Below, piece by piece: positions 25,108-32,511 of a DNA stretch of 64,000 nucleotides (the stretch's first letter is position 1; each line of letters begins with the position of its first letter). The stretch comes from Streptomyces virginiae. GTDB lineage: Bacteria; Actinomycetota; Actinomycetes; Streptomycetales; Streptomycetaceae. The translations under genes and the position numbers were made by a program. The notes beneath the pieces are model-generated. The model had not been told where the DNA came from and did not search any database. It saw nothing but the letters and a program-made list of their open reading frames with translations. Location: NCBI RefSeq assembly GCF_000720455.1, contig NZ_JOAK01000026.1:96582-160581 (forward strand), written 5' to 3'.

Positions 25108-25791
25108 TCACGTGGGGCGCAGGGCGATCCCGTCCAGGACCATCGACAGGTACTGGCGGGCGATCTCGTCGGGGCTGTGCTGTCCGCCCGGCCGGTACCA
25201 GGACGCCGCCACCCACACCGTGTCGCGCACGAAGCGGTAGGTGAGGCGGATGTCGAGGTCGGCCCGGAAGACCTTGGCGGCGACCCCCCGTTCCAGCGTC
25301 CCCAGCCAGGCCTTCTCGAACTTCTGCTGCGAGTCGGACAGGTAGTGGAAGCGGGGCTGGGCGGAGAGGGTGCGAGATTCCTTCTGGTAGATCGCGACGG
25401 CGGCGCGGTGCCGGTCGATCTCGCGGAAGGACTCGGTGACGAGGGCCTCGATGGTCTCCCGGGGGCCGAGTCCGGCGGCGAGGACGGCGTCGTAGCCCTC
25501 CCACAGCTCGGTCAGGAAGGCGGAGAGGATCTCGTCGAGCATCGATTCCTTGGAATCGAAGTGGTAGTAGAGGCTGCCGGCGAGCATCCCGGCGGCGTCG
25601 GCGATCTTGCGGACGGTGGTGGCGTTGTAGCCCTGCGCGGCGAAGACTTCGGCGGCGGTGTCGAGGAGTTCACGGCGCCGCTCGGGCGAGGGCGTCACCT
25701 GTGGTTTCTTCTTCGCTGTCGGCTTGGCTTCGCGCTGGGCTGCCGGCTCGGTGTCCGGCTTGTTCGTTGGCACGCGCCCATTGTCGGACAC
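25108..25791 (-). CDS. kstR2: TetR-family repressor, KstR2-like
   Basis: A 227-residue TetR protein. A basic N-terminal extension (KPTAKKKPQ) precedes the HTH segment AAEVFAAQGYNATTVRKIADAAGM (residues 45-70) and the conserved LAGSLYYHFDSKESML. The C-terminal ligand domain is typical of acyl-CoA-responsive regulators. KstR2 represses HIP-degradation genes and is released by HIP-CoA. The gene sits between fadA6 and an SDR. A palindrome at 26617-26632 matches the KstR2 motif in nine of ten conserved positions. The start is GTG at 25791, four bases after the SDR stop. Confidence 0.8.
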   Translation of the reverse strand: MSDNGRVPTNKPDTEPAAQREAKPTAKKKPQVTPSPERRRELLDTAAEVFAAQGYNATTVRKIADAAGMLAGSLYYHFDSKESMLDEILSAFLTELWEGYDAVLAAGLGPRETIEALVTESFREIDRHRAAVAIYQKESRTLSAQPRFHYLSDSQQKFEKAWLGTLERGVAAKVFRADLDIRLTYRFVRDTVWVAASWYRPGGQHSPDEIARQYLSMVLDGIALRPT

Positions 25792-25795
25792 CCCC

Positions 25796-26578
25796 TTACG
25801 GGTGCTGACTGCTGACGGACACCGTCTCGCCCGTCATGTACGACGAATAGCCGCTGGCCAGGAAGACGATGACGTTGGCGACCTCCCAGGGCTCGGCGTA
25901 CCGGCCGAAGGCCTCGCGGGCGGTGAGTTCGGCCAGGAGTTCCTCGCTGGTGACCTTCACCAGGTGGGGGTGCATGGCCAGGCTCGGCGCGACCGCGTTG
26001 ACGCGTACGCCGAACTCCGCGGCCTCCAGGGCGGCGCAGCGGGTGAGCGCCATGACGCCGGCCTTGGCCGCGGCGTAGTGGGCCTGGCCGCTCTGGGCGC
26101 GCCAGCCGATGACGGAGGCGTTGTTGACGACGACTCCGCCCGTGCCGGAGGCACTGAAGGAGCGCAGTGCGGCGCGGGTGCAGCGGAAGGTGCCGTTCAG
26201 GGTGACGTCGAGGACGCGGGTCCACTGTTCGTCGGTCATGTCGACGAGGGCGGCGGTGCCGCCGAGTCCGGCGTTGTTGACGACGATGTCGAGGCTGCCG
26301 TGGGTCTGCTCGGCGAGCGCGAACAGGGCCCGCACCTGGTCCTCGTCGGTGACGTCGCAGGGCAGGGAGACGACGCGGCCGGCCCCGAACTCGGCCGTGA
26401 GGGCGTCCTCGGTCTCCTTCAGCCGGCGGGCGTGGGCGTCGCCGATGACGATGCGGGCGCCCTCCTCCAGGAAGCGGCGGGCGGTGGCACCGCCGATCCC
26501 GGCGCCCGCGGCGGCGGTGATGACGGCGGTGCGGTCCTGCAGCAGGTGGTGGCCGGCGGTGTACCGGGGCTCGTTCAT
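25796..26578 (-). CDS. SDR-family oxidoreductase of the HIP locus
   Basis: A 260-residue short-chain dehydrogenase. The nucleotide-binding motif is TAAAGAGIGGATARRF (near residue 21). The NNAG motif is VVNNAGLGG and the catalytic set is Ser in NNASVIG with YAAAK (Tyr-x3-Lys). The C-terminal half (FLASGYSSYMTGE) is standard. The start at 26578 is chosen because of GAGGAG upstream; it leaves the KstR2-like palindrome 39 bases ahead. It corresponds in position to the SDR beside kstR2 in mycobacterial HIP gene clusters, where it would oxidise a hydroxyacyl-CoA intermediate. Confidence 0.85.
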   Translation of the reverse strand: MNEPRYTAGHHLLQDRTAVITAAAGAGIGGATARRFLEEGARIVIGDAHARRLKETEDALTAEFGAGRVVSLPCDVTDEDQVRALFALAEQTHGSLDIVVNNAGLGGTAALVDMTDEQWTRVLDVTLNGTFRCTRAALRSFSASGTGGVVVNNASVIGWRAQSGQAHYAAAKAGVMALTRCAALEAAEFGVRVNAVAPSLAMHPHLVKVTSEELLAELTAREAFGRYAEPWEVANVIVFLASGYSSYMTGETVSVSSQHP

Positions 26579-26616
26579 GCGAACTCCTCGACGCTGCTCA
26601 TGCCCGTACGTTAACC

Positions 26617-26632
26617 TACCAAACACTTGTTA
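26617..26632. promoter_or_regulatory. KstR2-type operator between divergent HIP operons
   Basis: TACCAAACACTTGTTA contains ACCAAACACTTGTT, matching the motif AnCAAGnnCTTGnT (as I recall it for KstR2) in 9 of 10 fixed positions; the one change is G to A. It lies 39 bases before the SDR start and 35 bases before the ipdE1-like start, so it could control both directions. Confidence 0.75.
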
Positions 26633-26666
26633 GGGAAGTGACGGCGTTCGAGGAGGCGGGCACCCG

Positions 26667-27812
26667 ATGGACCTGACCCAGACGGCGGACGTGGAGGCCT
26701 TCCGGGCCGCGGCGCGCGCCTGGCTGGCCGACCACGTACCCGCCTCCCCCCTGCCCTCGCTGGAGACGCGGGAGGGCTTCGCCGCGCACCGGGAATGGGA
26801 GGCGCGGCTGCACGCGGACCGCTGGTCGGTGGTGTCCTGGCCCGAGGAGTACGGCGGCCGGGGCGTCGACCTCGTGAGGTGGCTGGTCTTCGAGGAGGAG
26901 TACTGGGCGGCGGGCGCGCCCGGCCGGGTCTCGCAGAACGGCATCAGCCTCCTCGCGCCGACGCTCTTCGACCACGCGACGCCCGAGCAGCGGGCGCGCG
27001 TGCTGCCGCCGATGGCGAGCGGCGAGGTGGTCTGGGCACAGGCCTGGTCGGAGCCGGAGGCGGGCTCGGACCTGGCCTCGCTGACGTCGCGCGCGGTCCG
27101 CACGGACGGCGGCTGGCTCCTGTCCGGGCAGAAGACCTGGTCCTCGCGGGCGGCCTTCGCGGACCGGGCCTTCGGCATCTTCCGCACCGACCCGGACGCC
27201 CCCGAACGGCACCGGGGTCTGACGTACCTGATGTTCGACCTGAGGGCGCCGGGGGTGACGGTGCGGCCCATCGGCCGCCTCGACGGCAAGCCGGCCTTCG
27301 CGGAGCTGTTCCTGGACGAGGTCTTCGTGCCGGACGAGGACGTGATCGGGGAGCCGGGTCAGGGCTGGCGGATCGCGATGTCGACCACCGGCAACGAGCG
27401 CGGCCTGACCCTGCGCTCCCCCGGCCGGTTCCTTGCGGCGGCCCACAGGCTGACCGCCCTGTGGCGGGAGCAGGGGGATCCGGCCGACACGGCACTGCGC
27501 GACCGGGTGGCGGACGCGGTGGTCGGGGCGCGCGCCTACGAGCTGTTCACCTGGGCCGGCGCCTCCCGGTTCGCCGCGGGCGGCGCCGTCGGCGCCGAGT
27601 CCAGCCTGAACAAGGTGTTCTGGTCGGAGTACGACATCGCCCTGCACGAGACGGCACTGGACCTGCTGGGCGCGGACGCCGAGCTGGCGGACGGCGAGTG
27701 GGCCGAGCCGTGGATCTTCTCGCTGGCCGGGCCGATCTACGCGGGAACGAACGAGATCCAGCGCGACATCATCGCCGAGCGGCTGCTCGGCCTCCCGAAG
27801 GGCCGCCGCTGA
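26667..27812 (+). CDS. ipdE1: Acyl-CoA dehydrogenase, IpdE1 (FadE30)-like
   Basis: A 381-residue acyl-CoA dehydrogenase. The N-terminal helical domain ends in WPEEYGGRG. A beta domain follows with AWSEPEAGSDLASLTSRA (FAD/substrate contact) and QKTWSSRAAFADRAF, then the C-terminal helices with IYAGTNEIQRDIIAERLLGLP. It begins after a GAGGAGG site, downstream of the KstR2-like palindrome. In steroid degraders such enzymes pair as alpha2beta2 heterotetramers. The next gene overlaps by one base and is the smaller partner. It should dehydrogenate a HIP-derived CoA thioester. Confidence 0.85.
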   Translation: MDLTQTADVEAFRAAARAWLADHVPASPLPSLETREGFAAHREWEARLHADRWSVVSWPEEYGGRGVDLVRWLVFEEEYWAAGAPGRVSQNGISLLAPTLFDHATPEQRARVLPPMASGEVVWAQAWSEPEAGSDLASLTSRAVRTDGGWLLSGQKTWSSRAAFADRAFGIFRTDPDAPERHRGLTYLMFDLRAPGVTVRPIGRLDGKPAFAELFLDEVFVPDEDVIGEPGQGWRIAMSTTGNERGLTLRSPGRFLAAAHRLTALWREQGDPADTALRDRVADAVVGARAYELFTWAGASRFAAGGAVGAESSLNKVFWSEYDIALHETALDLLGADAELADGEWAEPWIFSLAGPIYAGTNEIQRDIIAERLLGLPKGRR

Positions 27813-28813
27813 TGCGTTTCCTGCCGACCGACGAGCAGTCGGACTTCGCCCGTACGCTGCGCTCCCTGCTGGGCACGGCTCAGGTCCCGGCCGCCGTACG
27901 GGCCTGGGCGGACGGGGAGTACGGGCCCGGGCTGGCGCTGCGGTCCCGGCTCGCGGGGACGGGCCTGTTCGCGCTGGCCGCGCCCGAGGCGTACGAGGGG
28001 GCCGGCCTGCTCCCGCTGGAGCTGTCGCTGGGGTTCGTGGAGCTGGGCCGGGCGGGGGCGCCGGGGCCGGTGGTGGAGAGCGCCGCCGCATCGGTACTGC
28101 TGTCGGAGCTGGGGGACGAGGCGCTCGCCAAGCGGTTCCTGCCGGGCCTGGTCGCGGGCGAGGCCTGGGCCACGCTGACGCTGCCGGGCGAGAGCGGCGG
28201 GGGGCCGTACGCCCTGGACGCGGACGCGGCGACGTACTGCTTCACCGTGTCGGGGGCGGGCGAGCTGCGGCCGGCCGCCCCGGGCGACGCCCTGCGGTCG
28301 ACCGATCCGGCCCGGCGCCTGTCGCGCCTCGCACCCGCCGGGGGCGAACCGCTCGCGGCGGGACCGGCGGTGGCGCGGGCGGCCCGGGCGGCCGGGCTCT
28401 GGGCGCGGCTGCTGACGGCGGCCCAGTGCCTGGGCGTCGCCGAGGCCCTGCTGGAGCGGACGGTCGGATACGTGAAGCAGCGCACGCAGTTCGGGACGCC
28501 GATCGGCTCCTTCCAGGCGGTCAAGCACCGGCTGGCGGACACCCTCGTGGCCCTGGAGTTCGCGCGGCCGCTGGTGTGGGCGGCGGCGCTGTCACTGGCC
28601 CCGGGCGACGTGGCGGCGGCGAAGCTGCGCTGCGGCGAGGCGGCGTACCGGGCGGCCATGACGGCGCTCCAGCTCCACGGTGCGGTCGGCTACACCGAGG
28701 AGCTGGACCTGTCGCTGTGGCTGCGCAAGGCACGCCCGCTGCGGGACGCGTGGGGCACGCCGTCGGCCTGCCGGGCGGAGGTCCTGCGGTCCCTCACACC
28801 CGGGCGACGTTGA
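27812..28813 (+). CDS. ipdE2: Acyl-CoA dehydrogenase partner, IpdE2 (FadE33)-like
   Basis: A 333-residue, shorter acyl-CoA dehydrogenase. It overlaps the previous gene by one base (TGATG), a sign of tight coupling. The C-terminal domain is clear: RTVGYVKQRTQFGTPIGSFQ, AVKHRLADTLV and QLHGAVGYTEELDLSLWLRK. The middle domain is short and lacks a conserved EPEAGSD-type loop, as in the non-catalytic or half-site partner of steroid ACAD heterotetramers. It converges with and overlaps the end of the downstream methyltransferase gene by 20 bases. In mycobacteria ipdE1 and ipdE2 are in different operons; here they are adjacent. Confidence 0.82.
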   Translation: MRFLPTDEQSDFARTLRSLLGTAQVPAAVRAWADGEYGPGLALRSRLAGTGLFALAAPEAYEGAGLLPLELSLGFVELGRAGAPGPVVESAAASVLLSELGDEALAKRFLPGLVAGEAWATLTLPGESGGGPYALDADAATYCFTVSGAGELRPAAPGDALRSTDPARRLSRLAPAGGEPLAAGPAVARAARAAGLWARLLTAAQCLGVAEALLERTVGYVKQRTQFGTPIGSFQAVKHRLADTLVALEFARPLVWAAALSLAPGDVAAAKLRCGEAAYRAAMTALQLHGAVGYTEELDLSLWLRKARPLRDAWGTPSACRAEVLRSLTPGRR

Positions 28814-29522
28814 GGCTGACCACGTAACTCTCCTCGACCGTGCCGTCGGGGAAGAGCGGGGCCAGCTTCTCCCGTTCCGCGGCGAAGTACGCGCGGGTGC
28901 CTGCCTCGCCCAGCATCAGGAAGGCGGAGTGGCTGGCGAGGTTGGCGAGGTGCGCGTCCAGCGCAATGCGCCGCGACCAGCGCACGGAGCGGGTGGTGAA
29001 CCCGCCGAGCCCGAGGGGCAGGGTACGGAAGCCGGTCCCCTGCTTCGCGCCGAAGAAGTCCGCCAGGCGGGCCTCCTGTTCGGCGATCCAGGGGACGGTG
29101 AGGTCCGCGTCGTTCCACCAGATGGCGAGCGCGCCGCCGGGGCGCAGCACGCGGCGGGCCTCGGGGACGGAGCGGGCCGGGTCGGTCCAGTGCCAGGCCT
29201 GGGCGTAGGTGAGGAGGTCGAACGCGCCGGTGGCCAGCGGCAGTCGGTCCCCGTCCCCGCGCACGATCGGGATCCCGGGATGCGCCCGGCGCAGCTGCGC
29301 GGCCATCCCGTCCCCGGGTTCCACGGCGACGACCTCGGCTCCGCGCTCGTGCAGCAGGGCGGTGGCGATCCCGGTGCCCGCGCCGACGTCGGCCACGCGC
29401 GCCCCGGCGAGCGGGCGACCGGTGAGTTCCTCGACGGCGTCGAGGAGGGCCGGCGGGTAGCCGGGCCGGTGGGCGGCGTAGGAGGCGGCTGCGGCGTCGA
29501 AGGAACGGGCGCGTGTCGTCAT
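28794..29522 (-). CDS. Class I SAM-dependent methyltransferase
   Basis: A 242-residue methyltransferase. Motif I is VADVGAGTGIATALLHERGAEVVAVEPG (near residue 42) and a second segment is GDRLPLATGAFDLLTYAQAWHWTD. This is the family that includes UbiE/Tam-like small-molecule methyltransferases; the substrate cannot be read. The ATG at 29522 is chosen; a GTG 7 codons upstream (29543) is equally possible since neither has a clear ribosome-binding site. It ends inside the last codons of the ipdE2-like gene on the other strand. Confidence 0.85.
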   Translation of the reverse strand: MTTRARSFDAAAASYAAHRPGYPPALLDAVEELTGRPLAGARVADVGAGTGIATALLHERGAEVVAVEPGDGMAAQLRRAHPGIPIVRGDGDRLPLATGAFDLLTYAQAWHWTDPARSVPEARRVLRPGGALAIWWNDADLTVPWIAEQEARLADFFGAKQGTGFRTLPLGLGGFTTRSVRWSRRIALDAHLANLASHSAFLMLGEAGTRAYFAAEREKLAPLFPDGTVEESYVVSLNVARV

Positions 29523-29577
29523 GCGTCCATTGTTTTCGATCACAAGGACAAAGCAAACAAGATCGAGGTATCAGGAC

Positions 29578-30048
29578 ATGCGCAGGACCATCACCGCCGT
29601 GACGCTGTGCGCCGGGGCGGCGCTGCTGCTCACCGGCTGCGGGAGCGCGGAGCCGAAGCCGGCCCCGGAGGGCGGCAAGCAGCAGCCGCAGCCGGCGGCC
29701 TCGAAGGACCAGGGCCAGGGCCCCGCGCCGGCCCCGGCCGCCGGCGGCGGCGGGGCGAAGCACGAGGTGACCCTGGAGGTCGGCGGTACGGGCAGGACGG
29801 CCGTCATGTACAGCGGCATCGGCAGCGGCTTCGAGCAGCAGACACTGCCGTGGACGAAGTCGGGCACCGCCGAACTCACCGCAGCGGAGCAGAAGGTGGG
29901 CTACCTGGTGAACGTCGTCCCGGGCACGATCACGGGCGCCGACGGCAAGCTCCGGCAGGCCCCTTGCACGATCAAGGTCGACGGCAAGGTGGTCGCGGAG
30001 AGCGACGGCGTCACGAACGCGAAGGGCTGCTCCTACATGATCAAGTAG
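29578..30048 (+). CDS. Lipoprotein resembling the MmpS family
   Basis: A 156-residue protein. The signal peptide ends in a lipobox LTGC (Cys near residue 21). A Pro/Gln/Gly-rich linker of about 40 residues follows, then a C-terminal domain of about 90 residues (HEVTLEVGGTGRTAVMYSG, LPWTKSGTAEL, APCTIKVDGKVVAES, KGCSYMIK). The domain resembles MmpS transport accessory proteins, with two Cys likely paired. Exported and membrane-anchored. There is no MmpL partner nearby. Confidence 0.75.
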   Translation: MRRTITAVTLCAGAALLLTGCGSAEPKPAPEGGKQQPQPAASKDQGQGPAPAPAAGGGGAKHEVTLEVGGTGRTAVMYSGIGSGFEQQTLPWTKSGTAELTAAEQKVGYLVNVVPGTITGADGKLRQAPCTIKVDGKVVAESDGVTNAKGCSYMIK

Positions 30049-30078
30049 CCCGCAGGGGCGGTCCTCCCCGCGTCGCCG

Positions 30079-30636
30079 TCAGGTCCGCGAGCGGCGCAGG
30101 GAGATCCGGAGCAGCAGGACGCTCTGGAACAGGAGGAGCGCACCGGTGCCGGTCGCCTGCCACAGCGGCCGGTCCGGGCGCCCGCCCGGGGACCACGCGG
30201 GCCCGTCGGGGTCCATCGTGACCGTCAGCCGTGCACCGACCGCGAGGTCCATCGTCACCGGGCCGGGCAGATCGCGGCCCGCCTCGGTGCGCAGGCGAAG
30301 CGACGGGGACGCGGCCGAGCCGTCCTGCACCGTCGTCCGCTGCACGACCACCGCCACCTGCTCCCGGCCCCGGTCGTGGAGGACGTGCCGGTCCCAGGTG
30401 ATCCCGCCGAGGACCGCGACCCCGACCGCGGTGAGCGCCACTGCGGTGCGGGCGACGAACTCGGCGTCGGTTCCGTGCGGTACGGCCGCGCCGGCGACGA
30501 AGACGGCCAGCAGGACCGGGACCCAGGGGCCCTCCGGACCGCGCAGCAGCCAGATCGCACCGAACTCCACTGCAAGGACCAGGCAGTTGCGCAGGACCGC
30601 TCCGGGCAGTCTCCGTATCCGATCAGCCATGGACAC
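30079..30636 (-). CDS. Membrane protein of unknown function
   Basis: A 185-residue protein with three membrane segments near the N-terminus (LVLAVEFGAIWLL, VPVLLAVFVAGAAVP, AVALTAVGVAVLGG). An extracytoplasmic beta-rich domain of about 70 residues follows (VVVQRTTVQDGS to VTMDPDG), then a C-terminal span (ALLLFQSVLLLRI) with an Arg-rich end. The start is GTG at 30636 or ATG at 30630. Convergent with the lipoprotein gene. No family recognised. Confidence 0.7.
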   Translation of the reverse strand: MSMADRIRRLPGAVLRNCLVLAVEFGAIWLLRGPEGPWVPVLLAVFVAGAAVPHGTDAEFVARTAVALTAVGVAVLGGITWDRHVLHDRGREQVAVVVQRTTVQDGSAASPSLRLRTEAGRDLPGPVTMDLAVGARLTVTMDPDGPAWSPGGRPDRPLWQATGTGALLLFQSVLLLRISLRRSRT

Positions 30637-30715
30637 ATCATGCCCGGGGGCCGGGGGCCGGGGGGCGGGGGCCGTGGGCCTGGGCCTGTGCCTGGGCCGC
30701 AGGGTTTCCCGCCGG

Positions 30716-31450
30716 TCAGGCCGTCGTCATCCCCCCGTCGACCGTGAACTCGGCGCCCGTGACGTACGAGGACGCGTCCGAGCAGAGGAAGAGGACGAGC
30801 TCGGCGACCTCCTCCGGCCGCCCGATCCGCCCCAGGGGCAGGTGCGACCAGTCCCGGCCCTCGACCGCGCCGGCCACCATCGGGGTGTCGATGGCCCCCG
30901 GGTGCACCGAATTCACCCGGATCCGGTCACCCGCCAGGTCCAGCGCCGCCGACCGGGTCAGCCCGCGCAGCCCGAACTTGGTGGAGCCGTAGGCCGCGTG
31001 GCCCGGTATCCCGACCAGTCCGGCGGTGGAGGAGACGTTGACGACGGAGCCGCCCCCGCCCGCCCGCAGCACCGGGGCCACGGCCTGGATGCCGAGGAAG
31101 GGCCCCAGCAGGTTGACCCGCAGCAGGACTTCGAAGTCGTCGAGCCGCTGCTCCTCCACGTGGGCCGTGCGCCACAGGGCGGCGTTGTTGACCAGCGCCG
31201 AGACGGTGCCGAAGGCGCGGACCGACGCGGCGACCACCGTCGCCCAGCTTTCCGGGTCGGCCACGTCGTGGCGGACGTACAACCCCTGACCTCCCAGCTC
31301 CGCGGCGACGGCCCGGCCCTCTTCCTCCCGGACGTCGGTGACCACGACCCGCGCGCCGGCCCCGGCGAAGAGCCGCGCCCCGGCGGCACCCTGGCCGCGT
31401 CCGGCGCCGGTGACGATGACGACCTTCCCGTCGAGACCGGTGTGCGCCAC
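30716..31450 (-). CDS. SDR-family oxidoreductase, hydroxysteroid-dehydrogenase-like
   Basis: A 244-residue [19 protein letters not shown] is the nucleotide motif, with [10 protein letters not shown] setting NAD preference (Asp at the end of beta2). [16 protein letters not shown] and YGSTK give the catalytic Ser-Tyr-Lys. Its closest look is to 3alpha/20beta-hydroxysteroid dehydrogenases and FabG3-type proteins. It is transcribed divergently from a PadR gene with a palindrome between them, so it is probably PadR-controlled. A link to the nearby steroid genes is possible but not shown. Confidence 0.82.
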   Translation of the reverse strand: MAHTGLDGKVVIVTGAGRGQGAAGARLFAGAGARVVVTDVREEEGRAVAAELGGQGLYVRHDVADPESWATVVAASVRAFGTVSALVNNAALWRTAHVEEQRLDDFEVLLRVNLLGPFLGIQAVAPVLRAGGGGSVVNVSSTAGLVGIPGHAAYGSTKFGLRGLTRSAALDLAGDRIRVNSVHPGAIDTPMVAGAVEGRDWSHLPLGRIGRPEEVAELVLFLCSDASSYVTGAEFTVDGGMTTA

Positions 31451-31465
31451 GAGACCCCTCCCCCA

Positions 31466-31482
31466 TATGCCTAATAGCCATA
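31466..31482. promoter_or_regulatory. Operator-like palindrome between SDR and PadR genes
   Basis: TATGCCTAATAGCCATA is symmetric at all but one pair of positions plus the centre. It lies 15 bases from the SDR start and 71 bases from the PadR start. It is a good candidate binding site for the PadR protein. Confidence 0.65.
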
Positions 31483-31553
31483 CTTCTAGCAGTCACACCC
31501 GGCAGGGGGAAGAGTGCCGGGGGACCCGGCGGCCCGGTCGTAGACTGCGCTGC

Positions 31554-32156
31554 GTGGCCGACGAGACGAACAAGCGCACGCTCCCCACGACCGGCTGGGC
31601 GGTGCTCGGACTGCTCTCCTTCGGGGAGGAACTCTCCGGCTACGACCTGAAGAAGCGGTCGGACCTCTCCCTGCGCTTCTTCTACTCCAGCCCGTCCTTC
31701 AGCCAGATCTACAGCGAGCTCAAGCGCCTGGAGAAGGCGGGCTACGCGACCTCGCGCAGGATCGGCCACGACACCGGGACGCGCGACAAGCGGGTGTACC
31801 GGATCACCGAGGAGGGCCTGGCGGCCGTACGGGAGTGGGCCCGGCAGGCCCCGGTCGACCCGCCGGTACTCAAGCACGGCCCGATGCTGCGCCTGTGGCT
31901 GGGCCACCTCCTGGAACCGGCACAGATGCGCGAAGTCCTGCTCCGGCAGCGGGACTTCGCGGAGGACATGCGACTGCGCGCGGCGGCGGACGCGGAGGCG
32001 GCCCAGGCTGATCCGGCCTGGGCGTACCCGGCGGTGACCCTCAAGTGGGCCGAGCGGTACTACACCTCCGAGCGCGACCTGGCGGCCGCCATGCTCGACG
32101 ACATCGACGAACTCGACGGGCGCGACCAGGGTCAGTCGATCCGCTGGCCGTCGTAG
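31554..32156 (+). CDS. PadR-family transcriptional regulator
   Basis: A 200-residue regulator. The N-terminal PadR winged helix (TGWAVLGLLSFGEELSGYDL to RVYRITEEGLAAV, residues 10-90) is followed by a C-terminal helical dimerisation domain of the Vir-like subfamily (LLRQRDFAEDMRLRAA, TLKWAERYYTSERDL). The start is GTG at 31554. It should repress the divergent SDR, with phenolic or other small ligands releasing it. The end overlaps by 25 bases with a small secreted protein gene on the other strand. Confidence 0.88.
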   Translation: MADETNKRTLPTTGWAVLGLLSFGEELSGYDLKKRSDLSLRFFYSSPSFSQIYSELKRLEKAGYATSRRIGHDTGTRDKRVYRITEEGLAAVREWARQAPVDPPVLKHGPMLRLWLGHLLEPAQMREVLLRQRDFAEDMRLRAAADAEAAQADPAWAYPAVTLKWAERYYTSERDLAAAMLDDIDELDGRDQGQSIRWPS

Positions 32157-32332
32157 CTGCCACCGACGCAGATCCACGAGTCCTGGGTGGACTCGTACTC
32201 CACCGATCCTCTGCCGTCGATGCACGTCTGCCCGTCGACGGTGGGCACGGCGGCAGCCTGTACCGCAGGAGCCAGTGCGCCGGACACGATCAGGAGAGCG
32301 GCGGCGATGGCTCCGGGGAGTCGTGTACGCAT
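32132..32332 (-). CDS. Small secreted peptide/protein, 66 aa
   Basis: It starts at 32332 after GGAGGT (5 bases upstream). The signal peptide is MRTRLPGAIAAALLIVSG and the cleavage region AVQAAAVP. The mature part is only about 36 residues, with two Cys (QTCIDG, WICVGG) that could pair. No family recognised; small Cys-pair proteins of this sort are common among Streptomyces exported proteins. It converges with the PadR gene. Confidence 0.65.
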   Translation of the reverse strand: MRTRLPGAIAAALLIVSGALAPAVQAAAVPTVDGQTCIDGRGSVEYESTQDSWICVGGSYDGQRID

Positions 32333-32511
32333 CAGGACCTCCATGCATGGACGAGGCGACACGGTCGTCACCAGCCTCGCCCCCCGCCCTGGCCGGATGC
32401 GCACCCTATTACTCCATTCGAGTGACGGCCGAGCCCCCGCATTGCACGGGAGTCGCTCCTGGGACACGTGCTCCAGCGGCATTCGTCCGAGTACGGGCGC
32501 AGGCTGGCGCC

